DNA of 64,000 nt from Microbulbifer taiwanensis (GTDB taxonomy: Bacteria; Pseudomonadota; Gammaproteobacteria; Pseudomonadales; Cellvibrionaceae): positions 1 through 64,000 of the forward strand of contig NZ_JACZFR010000021.1 in assembly GCF_014904815.1 (NCBI RefSeq). Direction: 5' to 3'. Shown piece by piece: positions 17,069-25,897 of this stretch. The notes beneath the pieces were generated by a model. It saw only the letters and a list, made by a program, of their open reading frames with translations, did not search any database and was not told the origin of the DNA. Every line of letters starts with the position of its first letter. The stretch's first letter is position 1. A program made the position numbers and the translations under genes.

Positions 17069-18397
17069 ATGCTCGGATACTATATTTCCCTGGCACTGCG
17101 CAGCCTGCGCAGGACGCCGGTCCTGAGCGCACTGATGGTCGCGGCCATCGCCGTCGGCGTGGGCGCCGCCATGACCACGCTGACCCTCAACTACATGATG
17201 TCGCGCAACGCGCTGGAACATAAAGACGATGTGCTCTACGCGCTGCAGCTGGACAACTGGGATCCTCACGAAGCCGACGACAATCCCAGCGCAATGCCCT
17301 GGCAGGTCACCTACAAGGATGCGATCAGCCTGCTGCGTTCGGATATCCCGACCCACCAGGTGGCCATGCACCGCTGGGGAGGCCCCATCAGCCTGGATCC
17401 GTCCCAGAACTCCGGGGGGGAAATGCGTCCCTTTACCGCCGAAGCCCGGGTCACCAGCCGCGATTTCTTCGCCCTGTTCGATATACCCTTCCTCTACGGT
17501 GGCAGCTGGCAGGGCGACGCGGACACCAGCCCGGTGCAGCAGATAGTCCTGTCCGAATCCACCAATAACAAGCTGTTCAACGGCGAGAACAGCGTCGGCC
17601 GCACGGTCAATTTCAGCGGCACCCCCTTCACCGTTGTGGGCGTGATCGAACACTGGCAGCCCAGCCCCAAGGTCCACGACCTGAACAACGGCAGCTTCAA
17701 TAAATCCGCGGAAATCTTCTTGCCCTTCGGTCTGCACCGCAGCTTCGAGATATACCCCTGGGGCAATACCAACGGCTGGAAACCGGAGGACATAAACAGC
17801 TACGAGGACCAGCTCGGCAGTGAATATGTATGGATCCAGTACTGGGTACAACTGGATAGCGATGAACAGCGAGAGCGCTACCGGGAGTACCTGACCGGCT
17901 TTATCCGCGAGCAAAAGGCCCAGGGCCGCTTTCCGCGCCCACTCAAGTTCGGCCTCAGCAAGCCCTCGGAGTGGCTGCAGCTGAACGAGGTCGTGGACGG
18001 TGACGATCGCATGCTCAACTGGTTATCCCTGGCCTTCCTGCTGGTGTGCCTGGTCAATGCAGTAGCGCTGTTGCTGGCGAAGTTCCTGCGCAAGGCGGCG
18101 GAGGCCGGCGTGCGCCGCGCACTGGGCGCCAGCCGCAAGGCGGTATTCAGCCAGCACCTGGTGGAGAGCGGCTGTATCGGTCTCGCCGGCGGACTAATCG
18201 GCATTCTGCTGACCCTGGCCGGCCTGGCACTGGTTCGCCAATTGCAGATGGGCTATCTGGACACCGTGGCCTCCATGGATTGGCTGATGATGCTGTCCGC
18301 TATCGGACTGGCAATCCTGTCCAGCCTGCTCGCCGGCCTCTACCCGGCCTGGCGTATCAGCCGCACCAATCCGTCCATCTACCTGAAAACCCAATAA
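17069..18397 (+). CDS. MacB/FtsX-type ABC permease, pair 1 first subunit
   Basis: A 442-residue permease. The N-terminal membrane helix (TPVLSALMVAAIAVGVGAAMTTLTL) is followed by a ~250-residue periplasmic MacB-type core domain, then three membrane helices forming the FtsX domain with the EAGVRRALGASRKAVFSQHL loop that contacts the ATPase. It ends SIYLKTQ. It is strikingly similar along its whole length to the permease at 19720-21045, with motifs such as LLRSD, QVAMHRWG and VTSRDFFALFD / VTTRDFFALFD shared, so the two are recent paralogues. Confidence 0.92.
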   Translation: MLGYYISLALRSLRRTPVLSALMVAAIAVGVGAAMTTLTLNYMMSRNALEHKDDVLYALQLDNWDPHEADDNPSAMPWQVTYKDAISLLRSDIPTHQVAMHRWGGPISLDPSQNSGGEMRPFTAEARVTSRDFFALFDIPFLYGGSWQGDADTSPVQQIVLSESTNNKLFNGENSVGRTVNFSGTPFTVVGVIEHWQPSPKVHDLNNGSFNKSAEIFLPFGLHRSFEIYPWGNTNGWKPEDINSYEDQLGSEYVWIQYWVQLDSDEQRERYREYLTGFIREQKAQGRFPRPLKFGLSKPSEWLQLNEVVDGDDRMLNWLSLAFLLVCLVNAVALLLAKFLRKAAEAGVRRALGASRKAVFSQHLVESGCIGLAGGLIGILLTLAGLALVRQLQMGYLDTVASMDWLMMLSAIGLAILSSLLAGLYPAWRISRTNPSIYLKTQ

Positions 18398-18423
18398 GGC
18401 CCGCAAGGAAAGGAGAAAGTGCC

Positions 18424-19629
18424 ATGCTGGAACTGAGACCCATTCTATCGGCGCTCTGGCGCCACAAAATCTCCGCGCTGCTGATCGCCGTACAGCTGGG
18501 CCTGACCCTGGCCATCGTCGGCAACGCCACAGTGGTCATTCAGGAGCGTATCGAGAGAATCGCCCGACCGACCGGTGTCGCGGTAACCGATATCGTTACC
18601 GCCCAATTCATGCCCATTGCCAAGAACTACGACAGGCTGGAGGCCTTCCGCCTGGATCTGGATATGATCCGCCAGCTGCCCGGCGTCGCCGCCGCCACCG
18701 TAAGCCGCGCACCGCTCACCGGCGGCGGTTCCGGGACCGGCCTCTACACCGCACCCAACCAGGAGATAGGTGCTACCGGTGGCGCCCAATTCTGGGGGGA
18801 CGAACACCTTATCGATGCTTTGGGCATGAAACTGGTGGCCGGCCGCGCCTTTACCCCAAACGACATCACGGAAGCCAGCTTCAGTAGCGGCTGGCGTCCG
18901 AATATGGCGATTGTCACGCAGCAACTGGCCGACAAACTTTTCGCCAACGGCGAGGCCCTGGGTCAATCCATTTATTTCAGTGGAGAAGACAATCCCATTG
19001 AGATTGTCGGCATCGTGGAACGCAACCTGGGTCCCTGGCCCAATTCACATAACGCCGGCAGCACAGTGTTTTTCCCTGCGGTCATGGACACCCAGTGGTT
19101 TGACTATGTGGTGCGCGCCGAGCCGGGTCAGCGGGAGGCGGTCGCCAAACTGCTGGAGGAGAAGCTGGCCGAACGCGATCCCCAGCGGGTAGTTGCCGTC
19201 AACCTTCTCGAAGACAAGCTGGATCGTTACTACGCCGGCGACAATACCATGATCCAGGTGCTGAGCGGCGTGGTCAGCATGCTGACCTTTATCGTAGCCC
19301 TCGGCATCGTCGGCCTCACCGTCTTCTGGATCACCCAACGGCAGAAACAGATAGGTGTGCGCCGCGCCCTGGGTGCAAGCCGCAGCGCCATCAGCCGCTA
19401 CTTCCTGCTGGAAAACCTGATGATCGCCACAACCGGCATAGTGCTCGGCACGGCCGCGGCGCAGATATTCAATCGTTTTCTCGCCAGTGAGTTCGAGCAG
19501 CCAGCCCTGCCGCTGTCCACAACGGCCATCTGCGCCCTGATCCTGTTTGGTATCAGCCTGGCCGCAGCACTGGTCCCGGCCCTGCGCGCCGCCAATATCT
19601 CGCCGGCGATGGCGACACGAAGTGTGTAG
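18424..19629 (+). CDS. MacB/FtsX-type ABC permease, pair 1 second subunit
   Basis: A 401-residue permease with the same four-helix plus periplasmic-domain plan. The start MLELRPILSALWRHK is fixed by a strong GGAAAGGAG ribosome binding site 9-15 bases upstream; the frame is open much further upstream, but that part overlaps the previous gene out of phase. The FtsX loop reads IGVRRALGASRSAISRYFLLEN, and the C-terminus is SPAMATRSV. It shares start and end signatures with the permease at 21056. It probably forms a heterodimer with the preceding subunit. Confidence 0.92.
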   Translation: MLELRPILSALWRHKISALLIAVQLGLTLAIVGNATVVIQERIERIARPTGVAVTDIVTAQFMPIAKNYDRLEAFRLDLDMIRQLPGVAAATVSRAPLTGGGSGTGLYTAPNQEIGATGGAQFWGDEHLIDALGMKLVAGRAFTPNDITEASFSSGWRPNMAIVTQQLADKLFANGEALGQSIYFSGEDNPIEIVGIVERNLGPWPNSHNAGSTVFFPAVMDTQWFDYVVRAEPGQREAVAKLLEEKLAERDPQRVVAVNLLEDKLDRYYAGDNTMIQVLSGVVSMLTFIVALGIVGLTVFWITQRQKQIGVRRALGASRSAISRYFLLENLMIATTGIVLGTAAAQIFNRFLASEFEQPALPLSTTAICALILFGISLAAALVPALRAANISPAMATRSV

Positions 19630-19719
19630 CTGCTGTTTCCGATTGCCCCGGCAGGAAATATGTCCGGGGTAACTTTCGCTGCACCGGCGCCCGAAAGGAA
19701 CATAAGAGAGAATAAAACA

Positions 19720-21045
19720 ATGATCGGCTATTACTTTTCCCTGGCAATGCGCAGCCTGCGCGGCACGCCGATTCTGAGCGCGCTGATGGTGGCCGCCATC
19801 GCGGTCGGTGTCGGCGCATCGATGACCGTCTTGACCCTGAACTATATGATGTCCCAGAACGCGCTATCCCATAAAGACGAAGTGCTTTTCGCGGTGCAGC
19901 TGGACAGCTGGGACCCGAATGCCTCCTACCGCGGTGACAGCAACCTTACCCGTATGCCCTGGGAACTGACTTATCGGGACGCCCAGGCGCTGCTGCGCTC
20001 GGATACTCCCAGCCGCCAAGTGGCCATGCACCGCTGGGGCGCCACAGTGACCGTCGACGACTCGGAAATGCGTCCATTCATCGGCCAGACCCGGGTCACC
20101 ACCCGAGACTTCTTTGCGCTGTTTGATGTGGACTTCCTCCACGGCGGGACCTGGGAGAAAAATGCCGACAGCAATCCGGCTCAGCAGGTGGTGATTACCC
20201 GGAAAACCAACGAAAAGCTCTTTGGTGGCGAGAACAGCGTCGGCGAGACGATCAATATGGACGGCCACCCCTTCACGGTGATCGGCGTGATCGAGAACTG
20301 GAACCCGGTGCCCAAGGTGCACGACCTGAACAACGGTGCCTTCGATGATTCGGAAGCTTTCTACATTCCTTTCGGTCTGCACCGCAAACTGGAAATCTTT
20401 AGCTGGGGCAACACCAATAGCTGGAAACACGAGGAAGACCTGGAGGGTTTCGAGGGCTTCCTGCAGAGCGAGTCCGTCTGGATACAATACTGGGTGGAAC
20501 TGCACACCGATGAGCAGAAACAGCGTTTTGAGAATTTCCTGACCAGCTATATCCAGGAACAGAAGGCCCAGGGGCGCTTCGAGCGCCCGCTCAAGTTCGG
20601 CCTCACTCAGCCCTCGGAATGGCTGGTGGTCAATGAAGTACTGCGGGACGACAACCGCGTACTCGGCTGGCTGTCACTGGCGTTCCTGTTGGTCTGCGTC
20701 GTCAATGCGGTCGCACTCCTGCTGGCCAAATTCCTACGCAAGGCACCCGAGGCAGGTGTGCGCCGCGCCCTGGGTGCGAGCCGCAATGCGATATTTACCC
20801 AGCACCTGATCGAGAGTGTCTGTATCGGCATTCTCGGTGGCCTGATGGGCATACTGCTCAGCATGTTCGGCCTCAGCGCAGTGAAAAGTCTCGCCATGGG
20901 CTTTGCCGATCGTATCGCCCAGATGGACTGGCTGATGATGTTATCGGCGGTGGGCCTGGCCGTTGTCGCCAGTCTGTTGGCAGGCCTCTACCCGGCCTGG
21001 CGAATCAGCCGCACCAGCCCGTCCATCTACCTGAAAACCCAGTGA
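19720..21045 (+). CDS. MacB/FtsX-type ABC permease, pair 2 first subunit
   Basis: A 441-residue paralogue of the permease at 17069-18397. It has the same opening (MIGYYFSLAMRSLRGTPILS), the same periplasmic motifs and the same SIYLKTQ end, with differences concentrated in the periplasmic domain, for example around residues 70-80 and 110-125. The chosen ATG agrees with its paralogue; an upstream in-frame ATG would add 20 residues. A 90-bp gap separates it from pair 1 and shows no clear promoter, so it is probably in the same transcript. Confidence 0.92.
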   Translation: MIGYYFSLAMRSLRGTPILSALMVAAIAVGVGASMTVLTLNYMMSQNALSHKDEVLFAVQLDSWDPNASYRGDSNLTRMPWELTYRDAQALLRSDTPSRQVAMHRWGATVTVDDSEMRPFIGQTRVTTRDFFALFDVDFLHGGTWEKNADSNPAQQVVITRKTNEKLFGGENSVGETINMDGHPFTVIGVIENWNPVPKVHDLNNGAFDDSEAFYIPFGLHRKLEIFSWGNTNSWKHEEDLEGFEGFLQSESVWIQYWVELHTDEQKQRFENFLTSYIQEQKAQGRFERPLKFGLTQPSEWLVVNEVLRDDNRVLGWLSLAFLLVCVVNAVALLLAKFLRKAPEAGVRRALGASRNAIFTQHLIESVCIGILGGLMGILLSMFGLSAVKSLAMGFADRIAQMDWLMMLSAVGLAVVASLLAGLYPAWRISRTSPSIYLKTQ

Positions 21046-21055
21046 GGACAGCGCC

Positions 21056-22261
21056 ATGCTAGAACTCAGACCAATTCTTTCGGCGCTCTGGCGCAACAAA
21101 ATTGCGGCGCTGCTGATCGCAGTGCAGCTGGCCCTGACCCTGGCCATCGTCGGTAATTCGAGCATTATTGTGGGCGACCGACTGGATAAAATCGCACGCC
21201 CCACCGGCATTGCGGTCGAGGACATTATTGCCGTCACCTACTACCCAGCCGAAGCGGGCACCGACATAGTTTCCATGGCCCGCGCCGACCTGGACATGCT
21301 GCGGGCCATGCCCGGCGTTATCGACGCGGTCCACTCGAACCATATCCCACTGTCCGGTTCCGGCTCCGCCAGTGATTTCTATCGCGAACCCAACCAGCAG
21401 ATCGACGACGAGGTCGCCAACGTCTATCACACAGGCCCGGAATTTCTGCAGACCCTGGGGCTGAAACTGGTAGAAGGCAGGAACTTTACGCCTGCCGATA
21501 TGGAGACCTGGAATCCGAACGACCGTTACCACCCCAAAGTCACTATAGTCACCAAACAGTTTGCCGACATCATGTTCCCGGAGGGCAATGCGCTGGGTAA
21601 GTTCATCTATGGCGGCGGTGACAATCCGATTGAAATCATCGGCATCGTCGAGCGGCACCTGGGCGCCTGGACAAGCTGGGCAAAGGCGGGCAGTGTGGCC
21701 TTCTACCCCTCTTTTCCCAAATTTACTTTCGGTCGTTACCTGATCCGCACCGAGCCGGGTAAGCGGGATCAGGTATTCAAGGCGATTGAGGAAAGGCTGG
21801 CACAGCTGGAACCCAACCGGGTCATCGACATGCAGACGCTGTCCGAGCGCCTGAACAAGAGCTACGCGCGTGAAAACCTGATGGTCAAGGTGCTGTCAGC
21901 AGTTATCGGTATGCTCACCTTTATCATTGCGCTGGGCATCGTCGGCCTGACCTTCTTCTGGATCAACCAGCGTCGCAAGCAGATAGGCGTGCGCCGCGCC
22001 CTGGGTGCCACCCGCACCAATATCAGCCGCTACTTCCTGGTGGAGAACTGCCTGATCGCCGGTTCGGGTATCGCCATCGGCATGGCCGCCGCACAGATCG
22101 GCAACCACTTTATGGTAGCCAACTACTCCCAGCCGGCGCTGCCATTGTCCGTAATGCTGGTCTGTGCGCTGATGCTGCTCTGCGTCAGTCTGGTGGCGGC
22201 ACTGGTGCCGGCGCTGCGTGCGGCAAATATCTCGCCGGCCACAGCCACCCGCAGCGTATAA
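21056..22261 (+). CDS. MacB/FtsX-type ABC permease, pair 2 second subunit
   Basis: A 401-residue paralogue of the permease at 18424-19629, with the same opening MLELRPILSALWR and FtsX loop IGVRRALGATRTNISRYFLVEN, ending SPATATRSV. Its periplasmic domain differs more from its partner than the membrane parts do, which would fit altered substrate contact with a shared ATPase interface. It follows pair 2 first subunit by 10 bases. Confidence 0.92.
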   Translation: MLELRPILSALWRNKIAALLIAVQLALTLAIVGNSSIIVGDRLDKIARPTGIAVEDIIAVTYYPAEAGTDIVSMARADLDMLRAMPGVIDAVHSNHIPLSGSGSASDFYREPNQQIDDEVANVYHTGPEFLQTLGLKLVEGRNFTPADMETWNPNDRYHPKVTIVTKQFADIMFPEGNALGKFIYGGGDNPIEIIGIVERHLGAWTSWAKAGSVAFYPSFPKFTFGRYLIRTEPGKRDQVFKAIEERLAQLEPNRVIDMQTLSERLNKSYARENLMVKVLSAVIGMLTFIIALGIVGLTFFWINQRRKQIGVRRALGATRTNISRYFLVENCLIAGSGIAIGMAAAQIGNHFMVANYSQPALPLSVMLVCALMLLCVSLVAALVPALRAANISPATATRSV

Positions 22262-22327
22262 ACGGTACAGAAGGCGGCGGGAAACGGAGGGGAACTGCCC
22301 CCTCCGCGACAACAATAGGAAGCAAGC

Positions 22328-22852
22328 ATGCGCAAATTGATTACAGCCCTGCTCCTGACGGGCACATCCCTCGCCAATTTTCCGGCCACTGCGGAGGAGC
22401 ATCCCGTAGTATCCGGCCCTCCGACATCCGCGCAACTCGTAGCGGAAATAACTGATGCAGACCGGAAATTGTTTGACGCCGTGTTCAATAATTGCGACCT
22501 GGAGGCATCTCAGGGTCTGGTGACAGACGATTTCGAGTTCTACCACGACAAGTGGGGCAAGAACGCGGATTCCGGTGCGGAGTTCCTGAGTTCGGTCGCC
22601 GACATGTGCAAAGGCCGGCAGAATGGCAGGAACGTCAAGGCCAGGAGGAAACTGGTGGCGGGCAGCGTTGAAATCTATCCACTCAAAAACTTCGGAGCCA
22701 TACAGATAGGCATCCACAAATTTTACGGACTTCCGCAAGGGAAGGAGCCGGTGCTGCGGGAGAGCGGCCGCTTCACCCATGTCTGGCAAAAAGTCGACGG
22801 CCAGTGGAAACTCGCCCGCGTGTTGAGTTACGACCACAAGCCCGCCGATTAA
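22328..22852 (+). CDS. Secreted NTF2-like (DUF4440-type) protein
   Basis: A 174-residue protein with a signal peptide (LITALLLTGTSLANFPATAEE) and a small alpha+beta domain of the NTF2-like/DUF4440 type. That domain has the helix LFDAVFNNCDLEASQGLVTDDFEFYHDKWG, a central GRFTHVWQKVDGQWKLARVLSYDHK strand pair, and a short cysteine-containing loop. Such domains often bind small hydrophobic molecules. Its place between exporter permeases and the regulatory pair suggests a periplasmic role linked to the exporter, but no specific function can be assigned. Confidence 0.75.
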   Translation: MRKLITALLLTGTSLANFPATAEEHPVVSGPPTSAQLVAEITDADRKLFDAVFNNCDLEASQGLVTDDFEFYHDKWGKNADSGAEFLSSVADMCKGRQNGRNVKARRKLVAGSVEIYPLKNFGAIQIGIHKFYGLPQGKEPVLRESGRFTHVWQKVDGQWKLARVLSYDHKPAD

Positions 22853-22857
22853 GATCC

Positions 22858-22890
22858 GGCCAGCCCGACACTTTTGCTGTCGGTCTGGCC
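22858..22890. terminator. Strong hairpin after the NTF2-like gene
   Basis: Arms GGCCAGCCCGACA and TGTCGGTCTGGCC pair almost perfectly around a 7-base loop, six bases after the NTF2-like stop codon. No T-run follows, so it may act as a partial terminator or mRNA-stabilising end that separates exporter genes from the regulator genes. Confidence 0.6.
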
Positions 22891-22972
22891 ACTGCGTATT
22901 CTGCTTACCCGCCCTGTTTCTCCCCCTTTTATCGTTGCATAATACTTTGCAAATAATTCACGCGGTACGGTT

Positions 22973-24328
22973 ATGGACAAGGTACTGATTATCGACGACA
23001 ACCCGGGCATCATCTCCGCCCTGGAGTTGCTGTTGTCCCTTCATCGGATTGAAACTGTCAGCGCAGTCACCCCACCCGCGGGCCTGCAGCTGCTGCGAGA
23101 ACACCCCGATATCAGCCTGGTCATCCAGGATATGAACTTCACCGCGGATACCACCTCCGGCGAGGAGGGGCGCGAGCTCTTTTTTGCCATCCGTGAGATA
23201 AGCCCGGACCTGCCGGTGATACTGCTCACCGCCTGGACCCAGCTGGAGATGGCGGTGGAACTGGTCAAGGCCGGCGCCGCCGACTATCTCGGCAAACCCT
23301 GGGACGACAACAAGCTGATTTCCACCGTCAAGAACCTGCTGGAGCTGAGCGAACTGCAGGAACAGCAGCGCAAGTCCCAGCAGCAGGCGCTGCTGGCGCG
23401 CCAGCAGCTGCGCCAGAATTTCGACCTGCAGAATATTGTCTACCGCAGCGATGCCATGCAGAAACTGCTGGAGATGGCCACCCAGGTAGCAAGGTCCGAC
23501 GTTCCGGTGCTGATCACCGGCCCCAACGGCGCCGGCAAGGAGAAAATCGCCGACATAGTCCAGGCCAACTCGCAGCTCAAAGACGGCCCCTATATCAAGG
23601 TCAACGTCGGCGCCCTGCCGGAAGATTTGATGGAGGCGGAGCTCTTCGGCGCCGAGCCGGGCGCCTATACCGGCGCAGGCCCACGAGCGCGCCATGGGCG
23701 CTTCGAGGCCGCAGACGGCGGCACACTGTTTCTCGATGAGATAGGCGAACTGTCCGCCAGCGGCCAGGTAAAACTGCTGCGGGTACTGCAGACGGGGGAG
23801 TTCCAGCGCCTCGGCAGTAGCCAGACACGCAAGGTCAGGGTGCGCGTGATCAGCGCCACCAATAGCGACCTGCCCCGGCAGATCGCCGAGGGCAACTTTC
23901 GCCAGGACCTTTTTTATCGACTGAATGTGATCGAGCTGAAACTGCCACCGCTCGCCGACAGGTCGGAAGACATATTGCCGCTGGCCAGAAACTTTCTCGA
24001 CAACGGTATTGGCGAAAGCAAGCAGCTGGCACCCCAGGCACAGTCGGCGTTGATGCGCTATCGCTGGCCGGGCAATGTGCGCGAATTACAGAACACCATG
24101 CAGCGGGCATCCGTATTGAGCCAGTCGCAGACCATCGAAGAAGAGACCCTGGCGCTGCCGGCCCAGCAGGCCACTGACAGGGTCGAGGTGAATTTCGAGC
24201 CGAGCCGTGAACTGCTGGAGCAGACACTGGCCGGCTGCAATGGTGTTATCACCCAGGCCGCACGCGAACTGGGCATGAGCAGGCAGGCTCTCTATCGCCG
24301 CCTGGATAAATACGGCATTCCCTACTGA
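22973..24328 (+). CDS. Sigma-54-dependent response regulator, NtrC family
   Basis: A 451-residue activator with three domains. The receiver (1-125) has acidic pocket D8/D9 and phosphoacceptor D53 in VIQDMNF. The AAA+ domain (~155-380) has Walker A GPNGAGKE, the sigma-54-contact loop as GAYTGA, and Walker B GGTLFLDEIGEL. The C-terminal Fis-type helix-turn-helix reads AARELGMSRQALYRRLDKYG. The phenylalanine-to-tyrosine form of the GAFTGA loop is known to be functional in the family. It is expected to activate the -24/-12 promoter at 14771. Its stop codon overlaps the kinase start by one base. Confidence 0.95.
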   Translation: MDKVLIIDDNPGIISALELLLSLHRIETVSAVTPPAGLQLLREHPDISLVIQDMNFTADTTSGEEGRELFFAIREISPDLPVILLTAWTQLEMAVELVKAGAADYLGKPWDDNKLISTVKNLLELSELQEQQRKSQQQALLARQQLRQNFDLQNIVYRSDAMQKLLEMATQVARSDVPVLITGPNGAGKEKIADIVQANSQLKDGPYIKVNVGALPEDLMEAELFGAEPGAYTGAGPRARHGRFEAADGGTLFLDEIGELSASGQVKLLRVLQTGEFQRLGSSQTRKVRVRVISATNSDLPRQIAEGNFRQDLFYRLNVIELKLPPLADRSEDILPLARNFLDNGIGESKQLAPQAQSALMRYRWPGNVRELQNTMQRASVLSQSQTIEEETLALPAQQATDRVEVNFEPSRELLEQTLAGCNGVITQAARELGMSRQALYRRLDKYGIPY

Positions 24329-25638
24329 TGTTTAAGCAGTTCTCCATTGAAGGCCGTATCGCCGCCATATCGCTGCTGGCGGTCATTGTCGGCGTAAGCA
24401 TTCCCGTAATCCTGCTGCGCTTCGATATCGACACTCACCTCGCCTGGAGCGGCGGCCTGCTGTTGGCGATGCCTACTGTCCTGCTTCTGTTGCGCCTCGT
24501 TACGGGACCGCTGAACCACACGCTGACCGCACTGGAAAGCGGGCTATTGAACTTTCGCGACGGCGACTTCTCAATTTCCCTGGCGACTAAACGTAGCGAC
24601 CAGCTGGGTCAGCTGACCCAGCTCTACAACGAAGTCGGCGAGATACTGCGCCGCGAGCGCGCGCATATCTACCAGCGCGAACTGTTGTTGGACACGGTGA
24701 TCCAGAGTTCTCCCCAATCGCTCCTGCTGGTGGACCAAGGTGATCACATCATCTACGCCAACAGCAGCTCGCGGCACCTGCTGAACAATGGAAAACCGAT
24801 CCAGGGCCTGACACTGGAGCGATTGCTGCCCAGTTGCCCACAGGAGCTTGCAGAAGCGATCGAAAAAGGTGAAGACGGGCTGTTCAGTTACAGCGATGGC
24901 GACAACCCCCAGACGCTGCATATCGGCAACAGCACCTTTGTGCTGAATGCGCAGAGGCATCGCCTGATTGTTATCCGCGAGATGACCCGCGAGCTGACCC
25001 GCGCCGAAGTCCAGGTATGGAAAAAAGTCATTCGCCTGATCAGCCACGAGCTGAATAACTCACTGGCCCCGATATCCTCGATGGCCCACAGCGGCAAAAT
25101 GTTGATCCAGCAGCCAGGCAAGGCTGAAGCGCTGGAGAAAGTATTCGATATCATCGCCGAACGCTGCCAGCACCTGACGGAATTTACCCAGGGTTATGCG
25201 CGCTTCGCCAAGTTGCCGGCACCCAGTTGCGAGACGGTGCAGTGGCAACAGCTGATCGATCGCCTGGCACCGCTACACCAGTTCACCCTGAGGGGAGAAC
25301 TGCCCAGCCGCCCCGGTCATTTTGATCCGGTACAGGTTGAGCAGGCACTACTCAACCTGTTCAAGAACGCCGCCGAGGCCGGCAGCGATGCCGAGCACAC
25401 GGAACTGCGAATCAGCGCCGACGCCCGCGGACAGGAGCTGATGGTGCGCGACCGCGGCTGTGGCATGAGCGAAAAAGTACTGCAGCAGGCACTGCTGCCC
25501 TTCTATTCCACCAAGCCGCAGGGCGTCGGCCTCGGCCTGGCCCTGTGTCGGGAAATCGTCGACGCCCACGGCGGTCATATACAGCTGCACAATCGTCCCG
25601 GCGGTGGCTTGCAGATCAGCCTGTGGCTGCCATGGTAA
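24328..25638 (+). CDS. Sensor histidine kinase, NtrB-like, partner of the sigma-54 regulator
   Basis: A 436-residue membrane kinase. Two adjacent membrane helices lie at residues ~10-60 with almost no periplasmic loop. They are followed by a HAMP-like linker, a PAS-like domain (~115-215), the phosphoacceptor H240 in LISHELNNSLAPISS, and an ATPase domain with N-box LFKNAAEAG, G1 box DRGCGMS and G2 box GVGLGLALCREIV. The missing periplasmic domain suggests it senses within the membrane or through the exporter. Start overlaps the regulator stop (TGATG), so the two are translationally coupled. Confidence 0.94.
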   Translation: MFKQFSIEGRIAAISLLAVIVGVSIPVILLRFDIDTHLAWSGGLLLAMPTVLLLLRLVTGPLNHTLTALESGLLNFRDGDFSISLATKRSDQLGQLTQLYNEVGEILRRERAHIYQRELLLDTVIQSSPQSLLLVDQGDHIIYANSSSRHLLNNGKPIQGLTLERLLPSCPQELAEAIEKGEDGLFSYSDGDNPQTLHIGNSTFVLNAQRHRLIVIREMTRELTRAEVQVWKKVIRLISHELNNSLAPISSMAHSGKMLIQQPGKAEALEKVFDIIAERCQHLTEFTQGYARFAKLPAPSCETVQWQQLIDRLAPLHQFTLRGELPSRPGHFDPVQVEQALLNLFKNAAEAGSDAEHTELRISADARGQELMVRDRGCGMSEKVLQQALLPFYSTKPQGVGLGLALCREIVDAHGGHIQLHNRPGGGLQISLWLPW

Positions 25639-25897
25639 AAAATAATCGAATAGATTGACCGCCAATTCGCCACCCAGCTAGGATAACCAGCAACCCGGCA
25701 AACTTTTCCCGAAAGAAACCTCACATTTTGGCGCTCATTTCATTGCGCCTTTTTGATCTTCAATCGTTGTATTTCTTAGCAGCTGACGAAAGTGCAGCTG
25801 CAGCGGGCCAGGGACGGCACACGGCGATTCACAGGAATATCCGCTTATCTTTCCCCCTGCCCGACCTCCCACCAATACATCTAAAAAAGAGGGATAT

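Noticed and set aside
17069-22261. Four permeases considered as a sequence assembly duplication
   Set aside because: The paralogous pairs differ throughout, especially in the periplasmic domains, so they are diverged genes and not a duplicated read block.
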